A stretch of 64,000 nucleotides of DNA from Hymenopellis radicata. Taxonomy: Eukaryota; Basidiomycota; Agaricomycetes; Agaricales; Physalacriaceae. The notes beneath the pieces were generated by a model. The model was not told the origin of the DNA and did no database searches. It saw only the letters and a program-made list of their open reading frames with translations. Positions 10,947 through 22,547 of the stretch are shown piece by piece. The position numbers and the translations under genes are program-made. Location: contig JADNRX010000017.1 of the NCBI GenBank assembly GCA_015501595.1, positions 62,001 to 126,000 on the forward strand, in the 5' to 3' direction. The stretch's first letter is position 1; every line of letters begins with the position of its first letter.

Positions 10947-11472
10947 CTAGCAAGAGGCCGACTCGACAAAGTAGTCGTAGTCCTCCCAAGCGGAGTCTTT
11001 ACCAAAGAGCCAGGTGCTGGGCCACTGCTCCGTAATGATACTGGAAATCTCATCCGAACTGAGCGTGGTGACGCTCAGGCCAGCGACAGCGGTGACCGTG
11101 CCATCGCCATTGTCGACGACGGACGGGGGACAGAGTACTACGCTCTGTTCGTCAATAACCAATTGACATACTTTCAAAATAGAGTCCACTCACGCCGATG
11201 TTACCCTTAGACGCCGTTCCGTAATCCGACTTGCTCATTCTAGTCAGGAAGCCTACGGAGGTGTGTCAATTTTATCATCGGGCAGTGGAGAGCAACGATT
11301 CCGAACCGTAGGCAACTTGGCTAGTGGCGCCAGCGGGGTTGGTGGTGCCATAACCGGACGGGGTGAGAACGAACGTGCAGGCAGGTCCGTTCTCGCGCTT
11401 GACACTGACAGCAGGAGAGGCCTGCGCCAAGATGGCTGCGAAAGCGGTGGCGATGAAGACTTTGGGAAACAT
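10947..11472 (-). CDS. Small secreted protein, unknown function
   Basis: Exon 1 (from 11,472) encodes a typical signal peptide, MFPKVFIATAFAAILAQASP, then a KREN dibasic site and TFVLTPSGYGTTNPAGATS. A second coding segment, 11,189 to 10,947, encodes SVVDNGDGTVTAVAGLSV and ends FVESASC. The join is one or two short introns between about 11,283 and 11,170; I could not fix the junction. It resembles small secreted proteins of basidiomycetes with a single conserved domain. A TATA-like box lies about 40 bp upstream. Predicted extracellular; role unknown. Confidence 0.7.
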
Positions 11473-11510
11473 GGTGAGGCGATTTTGTGTTCACTCGGCG
11501 CCGCCACCTG

Positions 11511-11520
11511 GGTTTTATAC
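11511..11520 (-). promoter_or_regulatory. TATA box of the small secreted protein gene
   Basis: The reverse strand reads GTATAAAACC, 39 bp upstream of the ATG at 11,472. Strong TATA boxes are common on highly expressed secreted-protein genes in fungi. No other core element was identified. Confidence 0.6.
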
Positions 11521-11559
11521 GCGTCTTGAGGTATCGTGAACGATTACGCGTGTGCCTTT

Positions 11560-11966
11560 GGTCAGGGGGTGTAGACCCTTTGTTCGTATCAAGTTCGTAT
11601 GGGAGCAAGTGGCCCCAAGTTGTGTTGTGTCCATATGGTTTGTGGATCTTTTTTGATTATGGCGCAAGGAAACTCGTGTAGAGTCCTCGCGTGAAGGACC
11701 TCGAACCTCGTCGCCAATGTATAGTGAAGGCGGCCAGGCCAAATTCGACTGAGAGAAGTTTCAGGGCCCGTAGCAACTAGAGCAGGTTTCGGGGTGAGGG
11801 GGCCGAAGGGTCCGCTAGTATCCTCCAAGAATGGCGATACCTGCCTAGCCTCGGTAAACCGCATGCGAAAGAATTGAACAGCAGCATGTTGAATTTCCTT
11901 CGTGCGATGGCTCGCACAGGTGATTAAATACCAGCCATACCATCCAATCTCGCGAATCTGAAGCAA
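11560..11966 (-). other. Unassigned open frame between secreted protein and STN1 fragment
   Basis: A reverse frame of about 125 codons contains HRTKEIQHAAVQFFRMRF and SPFLEDTSGPFGPL. Composition looks protein-like but no family is recognised and no splice structure is evident. It abuts the duplicated STN1 promoter segment, so it may be another captured gene fragment. Confidence 0.3.
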
Positions 11967-12345
11967 GACAGCGTGAGTTCAAGCGTCGAGCGAGAAAGCA
12001 AGATAAAAAAAATTAAAACTTGAAAAATTACATGGAGAGAAATCACATGACCGCGGTTTCTCTTGCCACCACGTTCGCGGCACTCTGACTCGAACGTCGA
12101 CCTGGTCTTCAATCTGACATCTTTGAACACTATTTTTTTCGGTTTCTGAACAGCAAGACATGCCCAAGTCACCGCCAGAAGCCGGCCCTTCAACGACTAG
12201 CAGCCTATCGACTCATGAACTATTCCAGTATACTTACGATCACCAGCTACAGCACTTGTTGGATTCGGGATATCACGACAACGGAGCATCGTGCGTAGTC
12301 CGTTTACTCTTGATCCGCTTGCATACGTTTTAACGTGTTTCCTAA
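11920..12345 (+). pseudogene. STN1 5' fragment (promoter, exon 1 and intron 1 only)
   Basis: The segment matches 37,310-37,755: shared upstream sequence, the start MPKSPPEAGPSTT, the exon 1 stretch around the TCWIRDI-like region, and intron 1. Homology stops at the intron 1 acceptor (TTTCCTA). Compared with the full gene it lacks a few exon codons and has extra bases before the ITSYST segment. It then runs into the EEKLNQRIL fragment and an AMSH fragment. It cannot encode an OB fold. Confidence 0.85.
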
Positions 12346-12351
12346 CATCGC

Positions 12352-12460
12352 CGCAATCTTCAGTGCCTACCGCTTAGCCGTGTCCTCGAAAAAGTTGACT
12401 TCCCGAATGACGCTTGTCAGCGAGAACAGGATGCGCTGGTTCAGTTTCTCTTTCAGTCAG
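12352..12460 (-). repeat. Copy 2 of the EEKLNQRIL coding fragment
   Basis: Reverse-strand text EKLNQRILFSLTSVIRE, then VNFFEDTAKR and a stop. It is homologous to 8,218-8,345 and 20,060-20,180, but here it is joined to the STN1 5' fragment rather than to KRE6-like sequence. Confidence 0.72.
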
Positions 12461-12479
12461 TGACCAGGTGTGTAAAAAC

Positions 12480-13030
12480 TGCAGCGTATTGAACCGGGGC
12501 GGATCCTGAAGACGGTGTACGTGCCGCCTGCGTGTTTACACCGGTTCAATACGATCGCGAATGCGAACAGGTTGGCGAACAAGGAGACGTGTGGGCTGCT
12601 CTTGGGGAAGGATAATAAGGAGCTGGTCCAGTCCCCAGCGAGGCGGAGGGATGTGTATGTGGTTACGACACTACTGATTCCGGAGCAGCGTGCGACGAGT
12701 GATACATGTGCGATGGAGGAGGAGGAGAGCGTGTTGCAGTTCACGGAGGAGAGGGGCTTATTGGATACACACCGGTACCCATCCGACGCAGACTTGTGTG
12801 TTGGTTTCTTTTTCCTAGGCTAGTGATGTCACTGACGCGTCTCCTCGTAGGCTTCATGTCATCTGTGGATCTACACACGCACTCCGGGTTCCAGCGTTAG
12901 TTGGGTCCGAGATACAACTAAACATCGGTTCAGAGTATACACATAAGTTAGCAGATCATAGTACATCAAATCATCGCTACGCATACTGACGACTCTCTTG
13001 TAGGTACCCGGAAGCTCTGTTCATGTAAGT
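12480..13030 (+). pseudogene. AMSH/STAMBP-type JAMM deubiquitinase fragment
   Basis: Forward text reads KTVYVPPACLHRFN, ANRLANKETCGLLLGKD, VVTTLLIPEQRATSDTC, EEESVLQFTEERGL, THPTQTC and, after a GT..AG intron (about 12,800-12,850), FMSSVDLHTHSGFQ. This is the JAMM domain of AMSH/Sst2, a zinc metalloprotease cleaving K63 ubiquitin chains on endosomes. The catalytic WIHTHP is altered: a frame slip precedes it and six extra bases give WIHTGTHP, which breaks the His-x-His zinc spacing. The N-terminal MIT-type region is absent. It looks like an inactive fragment. Confidence 0.85.
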
Positions 13031-13066
13031 TAAAGTAACGGTGACGGGCATTGCCGCATACGAAGA

Positions 13067-16000
13067 TTACGAAGTGTAGCATTTATGCCAGTCTTCACCA
13101 ACATGACAGTCCTCGAATGACACTGTGGAATATCCATTCTGTGACATGATCATGGCAGTCTCTGGTGTGAGGAGCGAAGTTCTATGCTCACGAGAAAGCC
13201 ACATAAGTCGTTGAAGTGAATCACCATGTGACCAAATCCATCCCTCTGAATCGATATGCCATGAGCCGGGGTCCTCTGTATTGCGCCACACACGAACCGA
13301 TGTGTCCCGTGAACCAGAGGCAATATGTGCCCCATCAGGTGAAAATACCACAGATGTGACCCAATTGGTATGTCCATGCAGTACTCTCACTGTCCCCGTG
13401 GTCACATCCCAGACTCGCACAGAATTATCAGTTAGCCCAGCCACTATTTGTGGATGTTCAACCCTTGGAGAAAAGGCAACAGACTTAGCATACAAGCGCT
13501 GCCACCCATCAATCAGGCCTAAGTGAACCTTCTTTAAATGTTTACCTGTCTCTACGTCCCATATAATAATAGATCCATCCTTAGACCCAGAGACAATTTG
13601 CTTGCCATCAACAGAGACCGCAACAGATGTGACTCCTTTTGTGTGGCCTGTAAGCACTTTTATGTTTCTTCCATTCTTTATCTTCCAGACCCGAATAGAC
13701 CTGTCCTTTGAACCAGAGACAAGTTGAAAACTGTCAGAGAAGAAAGCAACAGATGTAATAGAACCTGTATGGCCCTTGAGAGTTTTAAGTTTCTCTCCTG
13801 TTCTAGAATCCCAGATAATTAAGAATCCAGCGTGTAAGCCAGTTATAATACAAGTACTGTCAGGAGAAAACAACAGGCATTTCACTTCTCCACCAACATA
13901 CTGCTTAGTCAACAACTTTCCAGATGCTGTGTTCCAAATAAGAATATTAACGGGATTATGGTAATGGTTCACAGCTGCAGAGCATGCTAGTGTACTATCA
14001 CTAGAAAGTGCTAGATGGGGGGATTCCAGGTGAGAAGCAGAGTAATTAAACTCTTTAAGCTGTTGACCTGTGATCCTGTCACATATTTGAATAGTTCTGT
14101 CCAGAGATGATGAAATAACCTGTTCACCATCCAATGAAAATGCTACCCACTGAACTTGGTAGTTGTGATCTTTAAGCTTTTCTAGTTGTTCCTTCGTCAT
14201 TATATTCCAAATGCGAATAGAATTATCTTCTGCAGCAGAGACAATGTGGGTACCATCATGAGAGAACATAACAGACAGAACAAGCCCAGTATGACCAATA
14301 AGCTCATTCAATAACTCTCCCTTTGCAACATCCCAAATTTGAATCAAGTTATCCCCTGATCCTGAAACAATCTTCTGCCCATCAGGAGAAAATGCAACAG
14401 AGGTGACAATAGAGGTAAGGTTGAACTGTTTCCGTTCTTCACCAGTAGCTACATCCCAGATATGTATTGAGTTATCAAATGAACTGGATACAATTTGCAA
14501 ATCACATGGAGAGAATGCAACAGACCAGATATCTCTAGTATGACCGATCAGCTTCCCCACTTGCTGCTCCGTTCTCACATCCCAAATTCGCATTGACATA
14601 TCATGTGAGATAGAGATAACCTGCCTGTCATCATGTGAAAATGCTACAGATTGGACCCAACTGGTATGACCGTCCAATTGCTTAAGCTGATTACTAACTT
14701 TTAGTTCTCGATCCCAGATGCGTACTGACTTATCACTAGAACCAGAGACAAGATATTGATTATCATGAGAAAAGGCAATAGCTGTGACAAACCCAGTATG
14801 CCCTAATAGTTCTCGCAGCTGCTTGCCAGTTGACACATCCCAAATACGAATGGACATATCCTCAGAAGCAGAAACAATGTATATGCCATCATCAGAAAAA
14901 GATACAGATGTAATGTGGCCAGTATGACCCACCAGCTCCTGTAGCAGTTTACCTATGATAGAATCCCAGATCTGAATGATAGAGAACACAACAGAAGCAA
15001 GCTTCAAGTCATCAGGTGAAAACACAACAATTTCTGCAAAGGTCGAAATGATAAGGAATGATGATGCAGCATCAACAACTGCAGGCAACAACAAAGGCAG
15101 CTGAGTAAAGCGAGGTTTCCATACTTTGGAGATTGGTGCTGAGAAGCTCCAGGTGCTGAGACAAGAGATATAGAGGTGAGGAGTAGATTGAGATGCAGGA
15201 CTGCCAGCAAATGTTATGACAAAGCTGACAGCATCATTGAGTAACATAGACAGATCATCATCAGCTTTTAGTTCATAATGAACACCAGACAATATTAGTG
15301 AATAGTTGAATAATTGGAAAAGAAGCATACCTTTAAGTTTCAACCATCTACGAGCACGTTGAAGAAGAGGAAAACAATGTGATTTAAAGCCAATAAGATT
15401 CATCGCTTCCAGCCAAAATATGAAAACATTTGTTAAGAAGACCTTCAGATCATCGTGCAGAGATAACTTTCTGTCAGTACCTCCTGCTGCAAGCAAATGC
15501 TCACCCCAATGGCAGATTGCATATCGAAGAACTGAACTTATATTTCTATGAATAAGGCCATGGAGATCATCAATCTCACAATCCAGCTTTGAAGATGATG
15601 AAAGAGTGCAAATGTTAAACTGTAATTTGGATTTCATAATTCGGAAGCAGCAGTGAGCGAGTCGAGCATCAAAGGCAGGCTTGTTACAATACACTGCAAC
15701 TTCTCGTGATTTTGCTTTGGTGAATAACAGAGGAGCAGTGAATTGCGACCTTTGAGCATCAAGTACAAATTCGGGGAATGAAGCATGGTAGCACGATACA
15801 AGGTGATCCAGTGGAGACACATAGAGAACGGAATGGAGTGAATCAACACATGTCCTTGTGGTGTCTTCATTCAAGCTGAGCAGTTGAGCGATCACTGGAA
15901 TGGAAATGAGCTCCCGGGCGCATACAATGGTATGAAGAATGTCGAGACGGGGACAAAGGAATTCTTCATCTTCCTCATCAAATGCTGTAGACAAGACCTG

Positions 16001-17838
16001 CTCGTAAAGCTGGTCGAGGAGCAGAGTACTGCCGCTAGTACCCCGGGCTTCAGTAGCTTCCTCAGCTTTGCCTGCTGCTCATCTTGGGATAGCGTACGAC
16101 GGGGAGGCGATATGAACCTGACAGCGGTAGCGGCGGAGATGAATAGTCCGCCTGCTCGATGTGTGAGTTGTGTAAACTCGTCGGTGTCCCGCAGCCTCGG
16201 AAGCTTCTCAGCGAGAAATTTGGCAATATCATCTTGTACATCGTCTAATGGTACCTCGTGCAGGCGACAAATCATGTTTGCTGGTAGTTGGAATGAATGG
16301 CAGAGGTCTACGATTTCGGGCTGTGCGCGACTTGTGACTAGAAACTTAATTCCTGTCAACTTCTTGTCCCCAACGACGCGAAGTAGGTTCTTCAAGAACT
16401 CCACACCATCATCGCTTTCGTCAAGAGCATCGATAACGACCACTGGTACAGGTAAACCATCCCGTCTAGAGAGCGACGCAGACCATGGCGCGACAAGGAG
16501 GTTGTCGATCTGCTCATGGATTCGAGCTTCACCGAGGACGGAGTCTCCTTGTAGGAAGGGCACAAGTTCGGTTGCATATGAACGGAAGAGTTCTGCGAGG
16601 TTACGGCAGATAGTTGGTACAATGAGCTGAGAGTCCTTGCTGTCGAGCTGGCGAGAGCAGAAGAAGGATACGAGGAGCTTGTTCTTGGCCCACAATCGCT
16701 CGCAGATGGTATAAGCAATGGTGGTTTTGCCTGTTCCCGCGAGGCCAGTGAGCCAGAACACGGACGGAGCATCGGCGTCGGCGGCTCGAGCCCAAGACAT
16801 GATCTTGTCGAGGATCTCGACTCGAGTGCCGGCTGTGCATGGACCACGTAAGAGGGTGTCACTCTTGATGGCGGCACGGAACGACGCATCGCGCGAACGG
16901 CGTAAGTCACGAATGACGACCTCCTACAACGCGGTCAGTATGAAAGTAGGACATCAAGCACGAAACCATACATTGAGGATATCCTGAACATTCCGTTCGA
17001 TCTCTAGACCAACATCAAGCTACAATTCGAATCATAAGCAAACCGGTGTTTCGATGAACGTTTCACGCACCTGGAACGCGTTCAATACCTCCTTTACCTG
17101 CTGATATGCGGCAACAAGCTTCCCCGCATCGACGGAATTCTCAGCTAGTCTCGCAACGAATCCACGAGCTTGAAGGTCTTCGATGTTTTTGACAATACTC
17201 TTCAAATTACTGCAGATCATCAGCGGCAGATCGGACCAAATTAGCGCGCACGTACCTCGCCAGTTGCTCCATTCTCTGGTTCGAGTCGCTTGTCGTGCGC
17301 ATCCATTCCAACCTCCTTGCGACAAGCGATGCACTGGCATCGATATGCTTTATCAGCCTCTCCATTTTCTCCTGATTAGCAGCAGTTTTCTAATAAAGAG
17401 TAAGACACAAGTCGATGCTTGAGGAGTAAGGAGCATACCTGGTAGGCATCAACACAGGCAAGAAACCCGCCAACAGCGGACTTCAGTGGTACAAATACGT
17501 CCGAAGCCTCTTTCACGACCTTCAAGACCTCTTGCAATCCATGTAGTGAGGCTGTAGACACATTCAGAGATGTTCAGATGTTGCGAGGATGGGACGAGCC
17601 TGATGCTGTAGTCTCAGACACCGTCAACTTCTGAAAAGGGCGGCTGAGGGAGAATCGTTTCTTCGAGTGCTGAGGCGGCATATCGCAGTATCAGGTCAAG
17701 GAGCTGTTTGGCCAACGTAAACATCCAACGAGTCGGCGCCAGGTAGACGCAAATAGCCCATGGGGTGCTGTAATTGTTCATGCACAGCTGCTTCACAGAG
17801 CGGTACTGGAACGGTCGAGCACAAGGAAGCCAGGCCAT
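13067..17838 (-). CDS. NACHT-WD40 NLR-like (STAND) protein, with a frame break
   Basis: From the reverse strand: N-terminal helical exons (LQEVLKVVKEASDVFVPLKS; EKMERLIKHIDASASLVARR; LKSIVKNIEDLQARGFVARL) joined by short introns, then CTAGTRVEILDKIMSWA, Walker A GLAGTGKTT, Walker B VVVIDALDES, and after about 16,040 a 970-codon region with LDILHTIVCARELISIPVIAQLL and about 14 WD40 repeats (two seven-blade propellers). Fungal proteins of this layout act in heterokaryon incompatibility and innate immunity. The NACHT frame and the WD40 frame are offset by one base near 16,036-16,048, at KPG before LLLDQLYEQ. That is a real indel, a sequencing error or a missed tiny intron. The first exon (MAWLPC, from 17,838) is a guess. 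Confidence 0.85.
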
Positions 17839-18464
17839 CGCGTATCGCCTTCATTTCCAAGGATTAACTATACACATTGATCTAACACCACGAGAGTGTC
17901 CGTTGAGACGGGAAGCAGTTAGGCTAGCGTCGCGTTGATTGCGTTGACTCTAACCAGCCACCACCTTGTGCCAGTAACCTTTGAGTCGATTGCCCTTCGC
18001 TTGATTAGCATTCGCTTTGTGGAGCCATGTTGGAGAGTCTGGCGAGGGCGTAAGTGTTCAATAATGAAAAAGCCTAGTTCACCGGCTCGAGTCCTATTCA
18101 TGGAGATTGAGCGTCAACAAATTTGAAGACGAGGCAAGGCAGCGTGCTTAAATAAACGAGTCAGATTATTGAAGCTTTTCTTTCAAAGTGTGCTCTGATA
18201 CTCCAGACCGGCCGCTCGAACTTGAAAGCACCGAATGGGCTGCGTCGAAAGCTGACTAGGAGCCGGACACTGCCTAGACACAACGCCGCCAGTGAGAGAG
18301 GGAGAACTGCGTGTATGGAGCATCAAGGCAGGAGGGAAGCCTTCGATCACACCAAGAAAGGAACTGGCGCGCCGATCATCTTCCTCCTGACCATCATAGC
18401 TCACCAACAACGCAAACGTCTACTCACTGCGGCGAAGAGTGAAGGCAAGGCCGAAATCAAAGAG

Positions 18465-19257
18465 CTATCTGCCTGGCGCCGGCGACGGGCAATGGCTGCA
18501 CGACAAGGCGCCTGGGGTCAAGACAGGACACGCACCAGCACCAGCACGACCTAGCAACAGCCCGTCATCTCAGCTCCTTGTATCGAATCTACACTATGAA
18601 GTGACACCAGCGGACCTCAATGTAGGCGCCCTCCATTCCAAGTCGCCACAGCACTAACTGTGTGTCAGTCCGTCTTTGGCCAAATCGGCACGCTCGTTCG
18701 CGAGCCCCATATCAGGGTATGAACCTCCGACTCGACCCGCGACTGCCAGCCCACACACGCTCCCAAGTATGACCGCAGCGGTCGCTCCACCGGAACTGCC
18801 GTCATTTCCTTTGAAACCGCTGCTGAAGCCGCAAAAGCACAGCAGCAATTCGATGGCCTCTCTGCAAAAGGTTTGCTCTCTCCCCATGCGAAAGTACAAC
18901 AACTGACGTTGACCTAGGCCAGCCCATGTCAATAAGTTACCACACGGTCGCTCGTCGATCTGTTAGTGCGCCCACGACTTCGACGCTCCTCAACAGAATA
19001 CAGAAGCAGCCCCTACTAAACCGTCTGGGTGTCGACGAACCTGCTTCAAAAGCAAAACCGTACGTCTACTCTCAGCGTGCCTTCTCCATCTCACACGCGT
19101 TTACAGTGGCCCCATTCGGACCAAACCAGCGAGGAACGGTAAACCCACGACAAAACCGGCACCCAAGAAACCCAAGACTGCAGAAGACCTCGACAAGGAG
19201 TTGGAGGCTTTCATGGGTGACGCGGAGCCCGCACAAGACGTGGAGATGGCCGCCTAG
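18465..19257 (+). pseudogene. ALY/REF (Yra1-type) copy lacking exon 1
   Basis: Exons 2-6 of the YRA1-like gene are all present with the same introns (18,465-18,621; 18,669-18,716; 18,768-18,870; 18,918-19,059; 19,107-19,257) and no frame defects. Homology to the complete copy begins at the exon 2 codons PGAGDGQW; the exon 1 codons and promoter are absent and the preceding sequence is unrelated. The RRM and the C-terminal LDKELEAFMGD motif are intact. Without a start it is probably silent, unless an upstream ATG or a new exon is used. Confidence 0.82.
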
Positions 19258-19439
19258 ATGTTTGATTGATTCATGATTGTACAACACGGACTCTTTCTTA
19301 TCTTGCTGCACGTACTTACCATCTGTATGTTCGTTCTTCTTGATTGGCAAATTATCTTAGTTGTCACTGCTAAACGTGGTTCGGATATTGTTTCACGTCC
19401 TTCACCAGGTATGCTCAATGGCACTTCTTCAAATTGTGA

Positions 19440-20200
19440 TCCACCCATCTCTTGACATCTCATGACTCGCCGTCATGGTATCGCTGACCCAGCACCTACT
19501 CTCCCTGGACCCTTCTGCGCTAGGTCCGCGTGGTAGCTCGGGTTCTCTGACGAGTTCAACGTTCAACACTGAAGGACGGAACTTCTATCCTGGCGACGAT
19601 CCTTACTGGAAAGCAGTCGATCTTAATTACTGGGTGCATCTCTGTTGTTAGCGATCCGTAGGACGGTTTCTTATACAACCGGTCAGGCTACTGGCAACTT
19701 GGAATGGTATGATCCCGCTGCGGTTACCACCCATGGCCATTACACTCAAGCGAAAGGAAACCCATAACTTACACTTCCAAGGTGGTAAGTATCTTGTCTC
19801 GCTGGCGTTACCGACGTCTTCATTTCACAGGTACATGGTCAGTTGTAACATCGCGCGCTTCATGCATCTCGTCATCTCTGCTCTTCCTTGGGAACATTGC
19901 TGGAGGATACATCGAAGCCGCAGCATCCATTCCTGCAGCAAGCTGGAGATGGCACCCTGGACCACTCACGCAAGACAAAATGTACGCCGCCCACGCCTAC
20001 CCCCCGCTTTATCGGCTCCCTCATCTCTCTCATCCCTCTCATGCCATCGGTTCCCCCGAAGAGAAACTAAACCAGCGCATCCTCGTGTTCTCGCTGACAA
20101 ACGTCAGAGTCATTCGGCAAGTCAATTTTTTCGAGGACACGGCTAAGCGGTGGACACTGAAGATTGCCGAAAGGCACGCGGGATTATATGGCTGAGATTG
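19440..20200 (+). pseudogene. KRE6/SKN1-type fragment (right copy), decayed
   Basis: Forward fragments include GIADPAPTLPGP, a broken FSDEFN region, TGNLEWYDPAAVTT, ITLKRKETHNLHFQGG-like text and GGYIEAAASIPAASW. It keeps the WYDPAAVTT codons that the left copy has lost, but has lost the start of the FSDEFNTEG exon. It runs into EEKLNQRIL copy 3. Different deletions in the two copies show independent decay. Confidence 0.8.
20060..20180 (+). repeat. Copy 3 of the EEKLNQRIL coding fragment
   Basis: Forward text EEKLNQRILVFSLTNVRV, then NFFEDTAKRWTLKIAER. Homologous to 8,218-8,345 (through the arm duplication) and to 12,352-12,460 (a separate context). Confidence 0.75.
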
Positions 20201-20814
20201 GGGAAGAGCGGGGAAGGTTGTTAATGGAACGAGTATTTTGGATGGGTGTTTTCCTCTGGGCGATGGAGAAGGTAATTGCCTTGTTTGTGATCGGTTGATC
20301 TAACAGTTCGCGTAGATTATGATATACTTGGATGCGTGTACTGATGGTCAAAAAGACTACCTCAACTCAAACGGTACTCTCCGATAACTCAAGTCGCCCA
20401 GAATCTGTGGATGACCAAACTTATCGACGACCTACGGGTTCTGTGGAAGCGCGCAGAGGAGGTCTTTCACCGGACAGTGGAGCTCGAGGAAGGATTCCGG
20501 TCGTCTGATAATGAGAAGTTGTAAGCTCCATGAAAAACATATTCCCTAATCAATTCCGAGATAGTAGTAGTACAACAATGAACGTATCCTCCAGAGAATA
20601 ATATTCAGGTAGAAAGAGTGTGGATGCAAGTCAGACCATCTGTCTCCTTTTGTCGTCGCCCTGCTGGAGGGGGAAGTCAGCAGTTGAGTACACTGCGCGG
20701 GGAACCAAATATACCTGCGACTTGTACGAGCTTGGTGTCAAGGCCAGATCGTCGCCAAAAGTGTCCATGTGCACGATAGCGGTACGTTGGACATCTGTCA
20801 AAGTTGGACAAGAA

Positions 20815-21992
20815 CTACACGCGAGACGCTTCAGACTCACGAATCCCTTCCATCGGCATTGTTGCGCTCCTGTGAGATGGGTAGGTGTCTTCAGATGCTG
20901 CCACCGTTGTTGTTGTCTGAGTTGTTTGTTGCTGCAGGATCGTCCTGACGTTCAAGTTGTAGAGCAGCGACAATATGTAGACACGACCCTGGATGAAGCA
21001 CAGTCCGACTCCAACTAGCCCCCACGAACAATGAGATTCAGGGCATGAGGAAGCTCAGGATAGGCGTACCGTTACTTGTATTGTTGCAAAGATATGAAAT
21101 GAGAACGGAAAGCGCGATAACGGACGTGGTGGTACCGGTCTGCATGGCATTACGCATAAGCCGCTGGATCATGTACCTTGCGGTCTTGTAGGAGGTCTTT
21201 ATGTGATATAGCTGCCAGATAAGAACGGCCGCAATGAGAATGTCTACCCGTTGTTTCAGATCCAAAGTGCGAAGGGAAGGGTTGAGGTATACATACCCGT
21301 GACTGAAGTCATGGTCAACCAGACAATAGCGGGAGTCTTGATCATGAAACGCTGGTTGTACGCGTTGAAGCGAGTCAGTATGATAACCAATGCCACTGAG
21401 CCCCCGAACTATGTACGGGTCGTCAGTGGGGCAATAACTACCAGAAGAACGGAGACACACAGAAATGAGGACACAGAGCGAAAGGAACACGCATATGAGC
21501 CAGCTCTTGGTGCTGCCCAACAGTTAGTTGCATTGACAACAGAGAAACGAACTCACAAAGCATAGCACCGCTTGACAAGAAAAGACTGTACGTTGAGACC
21601 CGTTATACCAGTCGTAATCAGATATAGCGTGAAAGGCCAGGCCTGACTTTGGATGAATGGCAGGTCGCCCCAGTGGGAAACCGTGTACTGTCACTGTCAG
21701 GCCTGTGATAACCGTATCTTCGCAAGCACGCACCAAATACACATCTGCGTAATCAGCGCAAAGAGACACCGTGTCTACCAGGACGGCCCAGGCGACGAAG
21801 ATTTTTGTTTTCAGCGCATCGCTCTTGCCAAACGACGTATAGTAGCTGATCGTCTCTCGGATGATGAGCATGTACAGCATGGACGCGATCCAACTCCCGA
21901 TGAGGACGGAGCTGTCAAAGTCAAAGCCGAGTTAAGCATTGTACCTGCATGGAGTGGAGTACGCACCCGAACGGATCATCGTAAAGACTCAT
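20815..21992 (-). CDS. DUF6534 domain membrane protein (right copy)
   Basis: Start ATG at 21,992 gives MSLYDDPFG. The layout matches the left copy: SSVLIGSWIASMLYMLII, LVDTVSLCADYADVYL, KSWLICVFLSLCVLISVCLR, LIAAVLIWQLYHIKTSYK, IQRLMRNAMQTGTTTSV and a polar tail ending at 20,815. Differences from the left copy are mostly single bases. The same uncertainty about the last splice junction applies. Its upstream region (22,000-22,400) is also duplicated, so the promoter was copied with the gene. Confidence 0.68.
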
Positions 21993-22547
21993 TGCAAATG
22001 GAGCCTTGTAACGAGAGCAAGAGGAGCAATTTAAGAAGCCCTCGCAGGTGGTCATGCACCCGAAAAAAAACTGTTACGGCCCCTCTACACGTCGCGGGTG
22101 TCAGTTATGCCCCTATGGTCAGTACCAGTTCAGTATGTTCCAGAGTGGATAAGTTGACTGTTCTGAGACCTGTTTGCTATTCCCAAATTGCGTTTCTAAA
22201 CGCCGGGGGACAGAATTTCGATGTGGCGCATAGAAACGCGTTAGGAGGAAGATCGGACTGAACACAAGTTGGGATAGTGCCTTCGGGTTTTCCCGAGATA
22301 CATGCCTTGGCTGTTTCTTCGCCTCCCTTTCATTGGCTGCTCCTAGTCGTGCGTTGACATCCAAATTACGTGCACAGTACCGAAATACTTGACTATGTAT
22401 GCCTCCTTTACACTATACAGTCACGTCAATCGGCATTTTATTTTGAAAGCATTCAACCACTGAAACCTCAGACACCGGCCTGAGGAATGGAATACAGTAG
22501 CACTTTCAGCGCGTCTACCGCCGGCCGGCACTGCTAACACTTTGTAA

